Part shown: positions 1 to 7,730 of the stretch, piece by piece | Position numbering within the stretch: the stretch's first letter is position 1 | Layout of the letters: each line of letters starts with the position of its first letter | Virus record (IMG/VR): IMGVR_UViG_3300027779_002112 | Coordinates: 1 to 32,048 of that record | Direction: 5' to 3' (one strand) | DNA from: a virus | DNA: 32,048 bases | Notes under the pieces: generated by a model | The model's input: only the letters and a program-made list of their open reading frames with translations | Told to the model about the DNA's origin: nothing | The model's database searches: none | Translations under genes and position numbers: made by a program

Positions 1-1
1 C

Positions 2-49
2 GTACGCCGGAAGGCCGACATTTTAATTGAAAAAGGTAGAAGAAAATGA
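2..49 (+). CDS. 3' end of an upstream gene (partial)
   Basis: Only the last 15 codons lie in the window. The frame starting at base 2 is open to a TGA at 47-49, which overlaps the ATG at 46 as ATGA. The same stop/start overlap is used repeatedly further along, which is why I prefer this frame. The tail is basic (ends KGRRK). The other two forward frames also stay open until bases 26 and 30, so the frame choice is an inference. No function can be given. Confidence 0.5.
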   Translation, partial: VRRKADILIEKGRRK

Positions 50-465
50 GTGACGATATAGTAAAAGTGCTGCTAGAGTCTCTTACCTCCGATCAAAAAG
101 ATCAACTTGTTAAGGGTCTACTAAACAGCAACGTTAAGGATGTAGAAACATTTGAGACAAAAGAGGAAACGGTTTCCTCTGAACCTCGTATTACTACTGT
201 AAATGAGGATTTTTCTGTTAATAGAAAAGAAGCTAAAGGTAACAAAAAAGTGGTTAAGGCAAGAAAGAACAATTGGGTAGACGACGGAGAACATAGAGAG
301 GGCAAGGTTGACTACGAAAAGTTTGAAAAGACTCGCACTCCTAGAAGAAGAGATAAGCCCAACAAAGTGCAAGTTGAGTGTCACGTTTGTGGAAAATCAT
401 TCGCTATGAACGAGAGTTTAGTTCATGGTGAATATATTAGATGTAACCGTTGTACAGGAAGATAA
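46..465 (+). CDS. Small zinc-ribbon protein of unknown function
   Basis: This 139-residue protein has a charged, Lys/Glu-rich, probably disordered middle and a C-terminal zinc ribbon at about residues 112-136. The ribbon has a CHVC pair and an RCNRC pair, so four Cys could hold one Zn. There is no signal peptide or membrane segment. It sits directly before the replicative helicase, with its stop only 5 nt before the helicase ATG, so it is probably co-translated with replication genes. A DNA-binding or replisome accessory role is a guess from the ribbon and position. I do not recognise a named family. Start: ATG with an AGG-type ribosome site about 9 nt upstream. Confidence 0.7.
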   Translation: MSDDIVKVLLESLTSDQKDQLVKGLLNSNVKDVETFETKEETVSSEPRITTVNEDFSVNRKEAKGNKKVVKARKNNWVDDGEHREGKVDYEKFEKTRTPRRRDKPNKVQVECHVCGKSFAMNESLVHGEYIRCNRCTGR

Positions 466-470
466 GTAAC

Positions 471-1916
471 ATGGAATCAAATCTTTCCGACGTAGGTTCG
501 GAACGTGCTGTATTAGCAGGACTGTTTGCATATGGTCTAGAAGCATACGTAGAGATATCAGATTTTCTAACTCATAGCAGTTTCTCACACAGAAACAATC
601 AAGTAATTTATAAGTGTGTAGAGAAAGTTTTACAGAATGAGGCAGAGATAGATCTGCCAGCTATCTTGTCAGCCTCAGAACAACTAAACCTTTCTGAAGT
701 AGTTCAAACGGAACAAGAGCTTGACTACATTCGCGACTTGATGGAGTACCCCGTCAAGAAGGAGAATGTTCCACACTTCGCGGCCCAGATAAAAAAGTTT
801 GAACTTGCAAGGCAGGCTAAACGCATAGCCCATAAAATTGGCAAAGACATAGATAATATCAATGGTGACGAGACAATTGACGAGATTGTCAATCTCATTG
901 AATCCCCAATAACTGAATTCCTTAGACAGGATGACGTTGGTCAAAAGCCAGAAAAGCTTGGGGACGACATCGACGAATACCTACAATTCTTAATAGAGAA
1001 CAAGTGTGATCAAATTGGAATATCTAGTGGCTTTCCTAGATTTGACGCTGTTGTTGGCGGTGGCCTCCGCCGCAAGTGTGTTGATCTGGTTTCTGCAAGG
1101 CCCGGAGTTGGTAAATCAGTATTTGCCGACAATGTAGCACTCCACAATGCTAGGAAAGGCATCCCTGTTCTCATGCTAGACACCGAGATGTCAAAAGAAG
1201 ATCACCTAAATAGAATTATTTCTAACATAAGTGGAGTCCCTATTGGAGAAGTTTCGACAGGTCAGTTTGCTGAAGATGATGAAAAAACAATCAGAGTTCA
1301 AGAGGCAATAGAAGAAATTAGAGATATCCCGTATACGTACGTAAGCGTTGCGGGTGCTCCCTTTGAAACTATTATGAACACAATTAAACGCTGGATTATT
1401 CAGGATGTTGGGCAAGATGAGTACGGAAGAACCAATGACTGCTTGGTTGTCTACGATTACCTGAAGCTTATGTCGTCTACCTCTATAAACAATAACATGC
1501 AAGAGTATCAAGCACTTGGGTTTCAAATTACCAATCTACACAACTTGGCTGTTAAGTTTGATTTTCCATGTCTCTCGTTTGTGCAGTTAAATAGAGATGG
1601 TATTACCAAAGAGTCCACCGATGTCGTGAGTGGATCTGATAGACTCATCTGGCTGTGTACATCATTCTCGATATTTAAATTAAAGTCAGCAGAAGAGCTG
1701 GCTGAGGACGGCCCAAACGCAGGTAATAGAAAACTTGTGACACTAAAGGCCAGACACGGAGCTGGATTGCTCGATGGTAACTATATTAATATGAATATGA
1801 TTGGTTCTCACTCGCAGTTAAATGAGCTTAGAACCAGAGATGAAATAAGATCGTCTCCGGATGACGGAGTTATAGAAGGTGCAGACTTACCATTTGAGGT
1901 ACAAGATGAAGATTGA
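471..1916 (+). CDS. dnaB: Replicative DNA helicase, DnaB-like
   Basis: This 481-residue protein is a hexameric 5'-3' replicative helicase that would unwind the phage fork and work with the primase two genes downstream. The N-terminal all-helical DnaB domain spans about 8-100. The RecA-like motor begins near 185. Walker A is ARPGVGKS at 209-216 and Walker B is a hydrophobic strand ending in YDY at about 324-330. A late KARHG at about 426-430 matches the arginine-finger region of DnaB (family knowledge). I start at ATG 471, preceded by AGGAAG, rather than the upstream TTG at 450, because the protein then begins like DnaB and the gene no longer overlaps its neighbour. The tail is acidic. Length fits DnaB (about 450-480). 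Confidence 0.93.
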   Translation: MESNLSDVGSERAVLAGLFAYGLEAYVEISDFLTHSSFSHRNNQVIYKCVEKVLQNEAEIDLPAILSASEQLNLSEVVQTEQELDYIRDLMEYPVKKENVPHFAAQIKKFELARQAKRIAHKIGKDIDNINGDETIDEIVNLIESPITEFLRQDDVGQKPEKLGDDIDEYLQFLIENKCDQIGISSGFPRFDAVVGGGLRRKCVDLVSARPGVGKSVFADNVALHNARKGIPVLMLDTEMSKEDHLNRIISNISGVPIGEVSTGQFAEDDEKTIRVQEAIEEIRDIPYTYVSVAGAPFETIMNTIKRWIIQDVGQDEYGRTNDCLVVYDYLKLMSSTSINNNMQEYQALGFQITNLHNLAVKFDFPCLSFVQLNRDGITKESTDVVSGSDRLIWLCTSFSIFKLKSAEELAEDGPNAGNRKLVTLKARHGAGLLDGNYINMNMIGSHSQLNELRTRDEIRSSPDDGVIEGADLPFEVQDED

Positions 1917-2970
1917 TAACGATGTAAAACTAGACTTTGATGATGTCTTACTTGTTCCACAAAGATCAGCGGCTGCAAGTAGAAGGGAAGTAGACCTCAA
2001 GAGAAATTTTAAGTTCTACCACTCTCCTAAAGAATGGCATGGAGTTCCTTTGATGGCGGCAAACATGGACACCACAGGAACATTTAAGATGGGTGCAGCA
2101 TTAAGTAACTATGAGGCTATAACCTGCCTTAGTAAGTACTATGAAGCAGAAGATATAGAAAGCTATTTTAAGTACTATAACGTAGAACCTAATGTTTGGG
2201 TTAGCGTGGGTATGGACTGGAAAAGAGAGCTAGACAAACTGCTTGATATTTCTGAGAACATGAATTCTTCACCAAACATCTGCATTGATATAGCCAATGG
2301 ATACACCGAGAAATTTGTAGACTGGTGCGGTAAAATTAGACTGGAGTTTCCTGATTCAATTATAATGGCTGGAAACGTAGCTACACCAGAGATGGTTTCT
2401 GAACTAATCTTACATGGAGAAGTTGATATTGTTAAGGTTGGCATTGGCCCCGGATCTGCATGTACAACCAGATTAAAGGCTGGCGTTGGTTATCCACAGC
2501 TCTCGGCTATAGCGGAGTGCTCACACGTTGCTCATGGGTTACGATCAGACTCTGGTCGTCTTGGTTTGATATGTGCCGATGGAGGTTGTCGCTACCCAGC
2601 AGACGTAGCCAAGGCTTATGGAGCGGGTGCTGATTTTGTTATGCTAGGAGGAATGTTAGCTGGAACCGCAGAGTGCGAAGGTGAGTGGGTAGAAAAGGCG
2701 GGAACAAAATACCTAACATTCTATGGCATGTCATCTAAAAAGGCTCAGGAAAAACATGGAGAAGGTCTCCTAGACTATCGTTCTAGCGAAGGTAGGGTTC
2801 AAAAAGTTGCCTATAAAGGAAAAGCAGAGGTTGTTATCAATGATATTCTTGGGGGTGTACGTAGTGCTTGTGCTTATACTGGTGCTACTTCGTTAAAAGA
2901 TTTTAGCAAAACAGCACGTTTTGTACGTGTAAATAGAACTCACAACGATTCATCAGTAGAAAAATTATAA
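1906..2970 (+). CDS. guaC: GMP reductase
   Basis: This 354-residue TIM-barrel enzyme of the IMPDH/GMPR superfamily should catalyse NADPH-dependent GMP to IMP plus ammonia. The active-site loop GPGSACTTR places Cys at residue 186, the same number as the catalytic Cys of E. coli GuaC as I recall it. The following KAGVGYPQLSA stretch, DGGCRYPADVAKA, the YGMSS motif and the C-terminal RFVRV are GuaC-like rather than IMPDH-like. There is no CBS-domain insertion, which also argues against IMPDH. The ATG at 1906 has GAGG 6 nt upstream and overlaps the helicase stop by 11 nt. It lies between helicase and primase, so it belongs to the replication/nucleotide operon. Confidence 0.9.
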   Translation: MKIDNDVKLDFDDVLLVPQRSAAASRREVDLKRNFKFYHSPKEWHGVPLMAANMDTTGTFKMGAALSNYEAITCLSKYYEAEDIESYFKYYNVEPNVWVSVGMDWKRELDKLLDISENMNSSPNICIDIANGYTEKFVDWCGKIRLEFPDSIIMAGNVATPEMVSELILHGEVDIVKVGIGPGSACTTRLKAGVGYPQLSAIAECSHVAHGLRSDSGRLGLICADGGCRYPADVAKAYGAGADFVMLGGMLAGTAECEGEWVEKAGTKYLTFYGMSSKKAQEKHGEGLLDYRSSEGRVQKVAYKGKAEVVINDILGGVRSACAYTGATSLKDFSKTARFVRVNRTHNDSSVEKL

Positions 2971-4010
2971 TGCATAGCAAGAGTGTACGAGAAAAAACCT
3001 TAGACCTTAAAAAAGTAAAAGATATAATATTTGATGATATAGATTTGCTTTTGGAAGATTTAGAGTTGGAATATGAGCGTCAGGACGATAATATATTTAT
3101 GTGCTGTCCTATCCATGCGGGCAGCGACAACCCGCAAGGCTTATCTATCTCTTTGTATAGAAAGGCTTGGAGATGTTGGACTCGCGGATGTCACGAAGAT
3201 TCAAGTACAGATATATTCGGTTTCATTGGAGGTTGTTTAAAAACAGACAACTTCTCAGAGATTTTAAGATACGTATGCAATCTATACAGCGTGGATGGAG
3301 CGAAGACGAATAAAAAACAAAAGAGCAATCTAGATAAAGACAGTGAACTATTTAAGAAACTAGTAAAGCAGTTTAAGAAAGAAAGACAAAAGATAGCAAA
3401 CCCTACAGAAACGTTTATTGGACCATTCCCCAAAAAGATGCTAGGAGGGTCGCCCTATTTTGAGAGCAGAGGATTCAATAGAGAAACTCTAAAGCACTTC
3501 GGTGTTCGTGACAGCGACTCGTTCGTAATGAGAAACAGGTCAATAATACCTGTAGTCTATAAACAAGGCAAGATTGGTTTCATAGCTAGAGCAACACAAG
3601 AATGGGTGCAACCCAAGTATCTGTTCTCGGAAGGTTTTAAAAAAACAGATTACCTATACAACTACGACAACGCCATAAAAAGAGCACAAGAGATTGGATG
3701 TATATTTTTAGTAGAAGGGCAAGGCGACGTTTGGAAACTATACGAGGCTGGAGTCTATAACGCGGTAGGTCTTTTTGGTAAGGATATATCAAGAAGTCAA
3801 AGATCTCTATTGCTTAACAGTGGAGTGACAAAGCTTGTTATACTAACAGATAACGACCAAGCAGGAAGAGAAGCTAAGATCAAGATAAAAAGAGACATGT
3901 CTAGAATGTTCAAGCTGATCTTCCCGAAGATGAAAACTAAAGACTTGGGCAACATGTTTACAGATAAAATTAAACAGGACATATTAGATAACTTACAAGG
4001 ACATTTTTAA
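2970..4010 (+). CDS. DNA primase, CHC2 zinc finger plus TOPRIM
   Basis: This 346-residue DnaG-type primase would make RNA primers at the fork. The N-terminal zinc-binding domain carries CCPIH at 45-49 and CWTRGCH at 69-75 (a CHC2-type Cys/His set). The catalytic TOPRIM domain begins at about 243, with the conserved Glu in LVEGQGD (E249) and the acidic DxD in LTDNDQAGR (D294, D296). The region between includes GFIARA, typical of the primase core. It is shorter than cellular DnaG (about 580) and lacks an obvious C-terminal helicase-binding domain, which is common in phages. Its ATG overlaps the guaC stop as TAATG. Confidence 0.9.
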   Translation: MHSKSVREKTLDLKKVKDIIFDDIDLLLEDLELEYERQDDNIFMCCPIHAGSDNPQGLSISLYRKAWRCWTRGCHEDSSTDIFGFIGGCLKTDNFSEILRYVCNLYSVDGAKTNKKQKSNLDKDSELFKKLVKQFKKERQKIANPTETFIGPFPKKMLGGSPYFESRGFNRETLKHFGVRDSDSFVMRNRSIIPVVYKQGKIGFIARATQEWVQPKYLFSEGFKKTDYLYNYDNAIKRAQEIGCIFLVEGQGDVWKLYEAGVYNAVGLFGKDISRSQRSLLLNSGVTKLVILTDNDQAGREAKIKIKRDMSRMFKLIFPKMKTKDLGNMFTDKIKQDILDNLQGHF

Positions 4011-4798
4011 TGAAGATATTGGGCATTTCTGGAAAGAAGCAAGCAGGTAAAAACACTGTGGCGAATATTATACATGGGACTGTTCTAAAAGAGAACGGAC
4101 TCATTAAAGATTGGAACGTTGACGGCTCAGGTCAGTTGATGATCCTGACAGAAAACGGTGAAGGTCAAGAGGGTTGGGGTCAATTTAACATAACAAGAAA
4201 AGACGAAGCATTTTCACAGTACGCAGAACATAACATGTGGCCTTATGTTAAACTCTACAGTTTTGCGGACCATCTTAAATGGATATGCGTAAAGCTATTT
4301 AACATCCCAGAAGAATGTGTATTTGGAACAGACGAACAGAAGAATCAACTTCAAGACCACTTGCTGTGGGAGAATATGCCAAAAGCAATAAACTCCACAA
4401 TTATGAAAAAAATGATCAAAGCCCCTGACGCAATAAGATCTTTTGATTGGAAAGAAGGCTCGATGACCGCTCGTGAGTTTATGCAGTTCTTTGGTACAGA
4501 TGTATGTCGTAAAATGTACGAGCCTGTCTGGGTAGACAGTTGCCTACAAGAAATAAAAAAAGAACAACCAGAGCTAGCCATAATAGCGGATGTAAGATTT
4601 CCAAATGAAGCTAAAGCTATTGAAAAAGCAGGAGGAACGCTTCTCCGCCTAACAAGACATGTATTTAAGGATGAACACTCTAGCGAAAAAGCTCTAGACG
4701 AATATCCTTTTGAGCACACAATTAAAAACAACAACGACAGCCTAGATAACCTCATGGTTATGGTTAATAATCTTTATCAAAACCTTAAGGGGAAATAA
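4010..4798 (+). CDS. Deoxynucleoside monophosphate kinase (T4 gp1-like)
   Basis: This 262-residue P-loop kinase would phosphorylate dNMPs to dNDPs, recycling nucleotides for DNA synthesis. The P-loop is GISGKKQAGKNT at 5-16. The later segments FADHLK, TAREFMQFFGTDVCR and ADVRFPNEAKAI are hallmarks of the phage dNMP kinase family. The last is the conserved DxRFxNE region. It follows the primase with a TAATG overlap and sits with guaC, suggesting a shared role in nucleotide supply. Length is close to T4 gp1 (241). Which bases it accepts cannot be read from sequence. Confidence 0.85.
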   Translation: MKILGISGKKQAGKNTVANIIHGTVLKENGLIKDWNVDGSGQLMILTENGEGQEGWGQFNITRKDEAFSQYAEHNMWPYVKLYSFADHLKWICVKLFNIPEECVFGTDEQKNQLQDHLLWENMPKAINSTIMKKMIKAPDAIRSFDWKEGSMTAREFMQFFGTDVCRKMYEPVWVDSCLQEIKKEQPELAIIADVRFPNEAKAIEKAGGTLLRLTRHVFKDEHSSEKALDEYPFEHTIKNNNDSLDNLMVMVNNLYQNLKGK

Positions 4799-5835
4799 TG
4801 ATAGTCACTTATGTTAGAAGTTCAAGCTATAATAATTATTCATACTGTGAGATGCAGTATTTTATAACCTATGTTTTAGGACACCAGTCAGACAGTGGTA
4901 AAAAGGCTGACATGGGAACCATGGCACATAAGGTTATGGAGATACTAGCGGGACTTAAAAAGTTCCAACAGGATAACTCAAGAAAAAAATACCTTGTCGT
5001 AGATGATGATGCCGCTGGCAAGATAAGAATTCATAAAGATAGACTTTACACAGACGAGTTTGTAGATGAGCTATGTGAAATTGCCATAGATTGCTACGCC
5101 AAAAACTCTAAGCATAAGTTTGGCCCAAAAGACAGAAGAGATATAGCCGAGACTGTCTATACATTTCTTACACATAGCGATGGACAGTTTGACCCTAGAC
5201 TCAGAAATATCCATCATCCAGAACCACATTTTGACATACCTATTGAAGAAGATTGGGCCAAGTTTGAATATGAAATAAATGGAGAAAAGATTGAAGGACA
5301 ACTTGCTATTAAGGGGACTATCGACCTAGTTACAAAGATCAATGATGACACAATTGAGGTAGTTGACTGGAAAACAGGTAGACGTATGGACTGGGCTACT
5401 GGAGAGGTTAAAGACTACGAAAAGCTGGAAAAAGATGCACAACTATTGCTATATTTCTATGCTATATCTAAACTTTATCCTGATTTCCCCAATAGGATCA
5501 TGAGCATATTCTTTTATAAGGATATAGACGGGAATCCAGACCCTAAACCCTTTAGTCTATGCTTTGGAAAAGAAGATGAAGTTAGATTTTTAGAGATGCT
5601 AAAGAATAGAGTTGAAGAAATTAGACAGAATAACAGCCCTAAATTACTAGATCGTACGAGAAAACACTGGAAATGCAAGTACCTCTGTCACTTTGCCAAG
5701 AATAATTGGCCGGGAACAGACAAAAAAATGTGTATACATATAGAGGAGAGCCTTAAAGAACAGGGCATGGAAAAAACGATGGAAGATTGTACCAGAGAAG
5801 GCTTTAATATAGGATTTTATGAGGCACCGGGGTAA
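4798..5835 (+). CDS. PD-(D/E)XK nuclease, RecB/Cas4-like, possible Fe-S cluster
   Basis: This 345-residue nuclease of the RecB/AddB/Cas4 group probably acts as an exonuclease in recombination, repair or host DNA breakdown. Visible motifs are MGTMAHKV (His44), GTIDLV (Asp176), VVDWKTG (Asp190, Lys192) and the downstream QLLLYFYA (Gln215, Tyr219), in the usual order. Cys17 near the N terminus plus Cys293, Cys297 and Cys312 near the C terminus resemble the iron-staple arrangement of AddB and Cas4, so a 4Fe-4S cluster is likely but inferred. The C-terminal spacing (x3, x14) differs from the classic x2, x5. It overlaps the kinase gene as TAATG and ends the first replication block. Confidence 0.85.
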   Translation: MIVTYVRSSSYNNYSYCEMQYFITYVLGHQSDSGKKADMGTMAHKVMEILAGLKKFQQDNSRKKYLVVDDDAAGKIRIHKDRLYTDEFVDELCEIAIDCYAKNSKHKFGPKDRRDIAETVYTFLTHSDGQFDPRLRNIHHPEPHFDIPIEEDWAKFEYEINGEKIEGQLAIKGTIDLVTKINDDTIEVVDWKTGRRMDWATGEVKDYEKLEKDAQLLLYFYAISKLYPDFPNRIMSIFFYKDIDGNPDPKPFSLCFGKEDEVRFLEMLKNRVEEIRQNNSPKLLDRTRKHWKCKYLCHFAKNNWPGTDKKMCIHIEESLKEQGMEKTMEDCTREGFNIGFYEAPG

Positions 5836-5866
5836 AACAAACTACATTTTAAAACAAGGGTAAAAA

Positions 5867-6484
5867 ATGACAGACTATATTAAGGAAGCAGATGAGAAGT
5901 TTTACTTCGACACTTATGGTTCAGAAGAAGAGCTTACAGAAGATAACTTTTATGTACCAGCAGAGGCTGAATACGAAGATTGGGGCGAAGAAGCTGAGGA
6001 GTGGGATGTCTCTGAAGCGAAACCCGGATTGTGGGAAAATATTCGCAAAAAGAAAGAGCGAGAAGGCAAAAAGTATAAGCCAGCTAAAAGAGGGGATAAG
6101 GATCGTCCAGATCCAGAATCTTGGAAAAAAGCACAGAACGGCCATAAATATAAAGACCCTAAGACTGGAGAGATTTACGAGTACGAGAGAAAAGGTATCT
6201 ACAAAAAAGATGGTAGAACTTTAATTCCAACTCAGGCGGCAGAGTATCAAGGGAGAAAAGTTCAGCTAGGTAAACCCTTTAGAACTCCAGATGGGCCAAA
6301 GAAGTTTGCGGTCTATACTAAAAACGGATCGGGAAAAGTTGTTATCGTAAGGTTTGGCGATCCAAATATGGAAATTAAAAAAGATAATCCAAAAAACAGA
6401 AAAAGCTTTAGAGCTAGACACAAGTGCGACACTGCTCCCGGCCCGAAGTGGAAGGCGAGATACTGGTCGTGCAGAAATTGGTAA
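5867..6484 (+). CDS. Conserved phage-type protein, unknown function
   Basis: This 205-residue soluble protein has an acidic N-terminal 45 residues, then KPGLWENIRKKKEREGK (about 52-68) and a Pro/Asp/Lys-rich RPDPESWKKAQ stretch. A compact C-terminal part follows, with FGDPNMEIKKD, KSFRARHKCD and a terminal YWSCRNW. From memory, LWxNIxxK segments and the FGDPxMEI...RARHxCD...WSC ending recur in phage proteins of unknown role, some from head-assembly or prohead-protease genes. I cannot name a family. No signal peptide or membrane segment. The ATG has AAGGG 6-7 nt upstream. It separates the replication genes from the cargo block. Confidence 0.6.
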   Translation: MTDYIKEADEKFYFDTYGSEEELTEDNFYVPAEAEYEDWGEEAEEWDVSEAKPGLWENIRKKKEREGKKYKPAKRGDKDRPDPESWKKAQNGHKYKDPKTGEIYEYERKGIYKKDGRTLIPTQAAEYQGRKVQLGKPFRTPDGPKKFAVYTKNGSGKVVIVRFGDPNMEIKKDNPKNRKSFRARHKCDTAPGPKWKARYWSCRNW

Positions 6485-6547
6485 GTTGAACCCTTACGAC
6501 TCGCCAGAGTCCGATACAAAAAAACATGCAGAACAGAAAGATAACAA

Positions 6548-6889
6548 ATGTACAAACAAGTAGTAAAATGGGTGATGTGGTCTTGCATCATCCTTGGTAT
6601 GAGTGTATTTACAGTAAAGAAATGCTCCGCACAGGATAATTTTGCACACCACCACGGCGGGCGGTGGCATTCGCACCCACACAACCAGTTCCACTATCAC
6701 AACGGGGTTTCATACTACCCCATAGTTCAGTGGTTTCCACATGGAACAAACCTGAACGTTGGTCCAGTCCTTGTGTCTCCAGATAGAAGATACATAAGAA
6801 TGGGGATCAATATGAATTTCTCGTCTATCACTGGATTTCATACATTTAATTACCGAACCGGTCAATCGGGATGGCATCCCAACAAATAG
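6548..6889 (+). CDS. Secreted His-rich protein, Planctomycetota-like
   Basis: This 113-residue protein starts with a signal peptide: two early Lys, a hydrophobic run at about 8-22, and possible cleavage after CSA at 27-29. A His-rich stretch follows at about 33-53 with 8 His in roughly 22 residues, suggesting metal binding. The C-terminal half has PIVQWFPHG, then VSPDRRYIRMGI and FSSITGFHTFN. Segments of the type S(P/A)DRRYVR...F(F/S)S(I)...TFN are, from memory, common in secreted Planctomycetota proteins of unknown function. Function unknown. It opens the 6548-9574 cargo block, which carries two other planctomycete-like genes. No lipobox is seen. Confidence 0.65.
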   Translation: MYKQVVKWVMWSCIILGMSVFTVKKCSAQDNFAHHHGGRWHSHPHNQFHYHNGVSYYPIVQWFPHGTNLNVGPVLVSPDRRYIRMGINMNFSSITGFHTFNYRTGQSGWHPNK

Positions 6890-6924
6890 GTAAGTTATTT
6901 ACAATTTTATTGGAGCTTGGATAA

Positions 6925-6978
6925 ATGAAAAGAAGACAGTTTTTATCATCGCTAGCTGGACTTGCTGCTTTAACGCAA
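6925..6978 (+). repeat. Leader repeat, copy 1 (pseudopilin)
   Basis: The first 18 codons of the pseudopilin match the first 18 codons of the DUF1501 gene at 50 of 54 bases. All four differences are synonymous third-position changes (codons 9, 12, 14 and 17). Similarity begins at the ATG and ends at codon 18; upstream and downstream sequences are unrelated. The protein sequence is therefore exactly conserved, which suggests it is under selection. Confidence 0.9.
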
Positions 6979-7623
6979 ATCCGTGCATCGCGTCATCACT
7001 TAAGTCAACGTGGTTTGACGCTCCTCGAACTATTAGTCGTATTAGTGATTTTAATTGCGACCTCCCTGATCATATTCACCACCTTTAACAACATTGATAT
7101 CGCCTCGCCGTCTGGTAAGTCCAACAGCCCTGTCGAAATTGCTACGCAAGCTACGCTGAACACCGTTCGTGAAGCAATGGCGGGAGAAGACGGCGTCATT
7201 GAGTCACTGTCACACAAGACAAATGCTCTTCCAAGAGAAATCAACGACCTTCTTAAAGAAGATGCACCAGCACATATGGAAGAAGCCGCCCCCGAACTTA
7301 AAAACTACGATCCGGTCAACAAAATTGGCTGGCATGGACCCTATATACATGCGACGGGGCGAAACGAAACTGGTGAACCAACAATCGTGGATGGTTGGGG
7401 AAATGAACTTGAGTTACAGGTCGATTTTGACCAAGACGGAATCATCAATCAAACAGAATCCAAATTCATTCGCGTGGTTTCAGCAGGACCAAATGGGCAA
7501 ATCGAGACGCCAGATGACATTACGAACATGAAACCGGGAGAGAATGAGGTCAACGAACTTACTCTCTCAGAATGCGGTGACGATTTAGTCATGTTTCTTC
7601 GCTACCCTGATAATCGCAAGTAA
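6925..7623 (+). CDS. Pseudopilin (GspG-like) with a grafted twin-arginine leader
   Basis: This 232-residue protein has a type IV prepilin/T2SS pseudopilin signature: G30 then LTLLELLVVLVILI, with the conserved Glu at +5 (E35), followed by one transmembrane helix. The C-terminal part has VDGWGNELEL, a DQDG turn and VSAGPNGQ...PDDI, as in GspG-type pseudopilins, many of them planctomycete. Unusually, residues 1-18 are a twin-arginine-like leader (RRQFL then a hydrophobic Ala/Leu run), identical to that of the DUF1501 protein downstream. No in-frame start lies between it and G30, so the leader is genuinely translated. Seven of nine arginine codons after the leader are CGN, unlike the AGA-rich neighbours, suggesting recent acquisition. 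RBS is GGAG about 9 nt upstream. Confidence 0.8.
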   Translation: MKRRQFLSSLAGLAALTQIRASRHHLSQRGLTLLELLVVLVILIATSLIIFTTFNNIDIASPSGKSNSPVEIATQATLNTVREAMAGEDGVIESLSHKTNALPREINDLLKEDAPAHMEEAAPELKNYDPVNKIGWHGPYIHATGRNETGEPTIVDGWGNELELQVDFDQDGIINQTESKFIRVVSAGPNGQIETPDDITNMKPGENEVNELTLSECGDDLVMFLRYPDNRK

Positions 7624-7676
7624 CACGGTAAAAGTAAAACAACAACAAAAATATTCAGGCTAAGGATACAAGAAAA

Positions 7677-7730
7677 ATGAAAAGAAGACAGTTTTTATCA
7701 TCACTAGCTGGGCTTGCCGCTTTAACACAA
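7677..7730 (+). repeat. Leader repeat, copy 2 (DUF1501 gene)
   Basis: This is the second copy of the 54-base twin-arginine leader. DUF1501 proteins normally carry a Tat-type N terminus (family knowledge), so this copy is more likely the source and the pseudopilin copy the recipient. The direction of copying is inference. Confidence 0.88.

Noticed and set aside
450-470. Upstream TTG start for the helicase
   Set aside because: ATG 471 has an AGGAAG site and avoids overlap with the previous gene.
1879-1905. Upstream extension of the GMP reductase start
   Set aside because: It uses a non-ATG start and adds residues that do not resemble GuaC. ATG 1906 has GAGG 6 nt before it.
6354-6563. Open frame of 69 codons across the end of the 5867 gene and the start of the 6548 gene
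   Set aside because: It lies in another frame of a good gene, has no clear ribosome site, and both flanking genes have convincing ends. It is probably a shadow.
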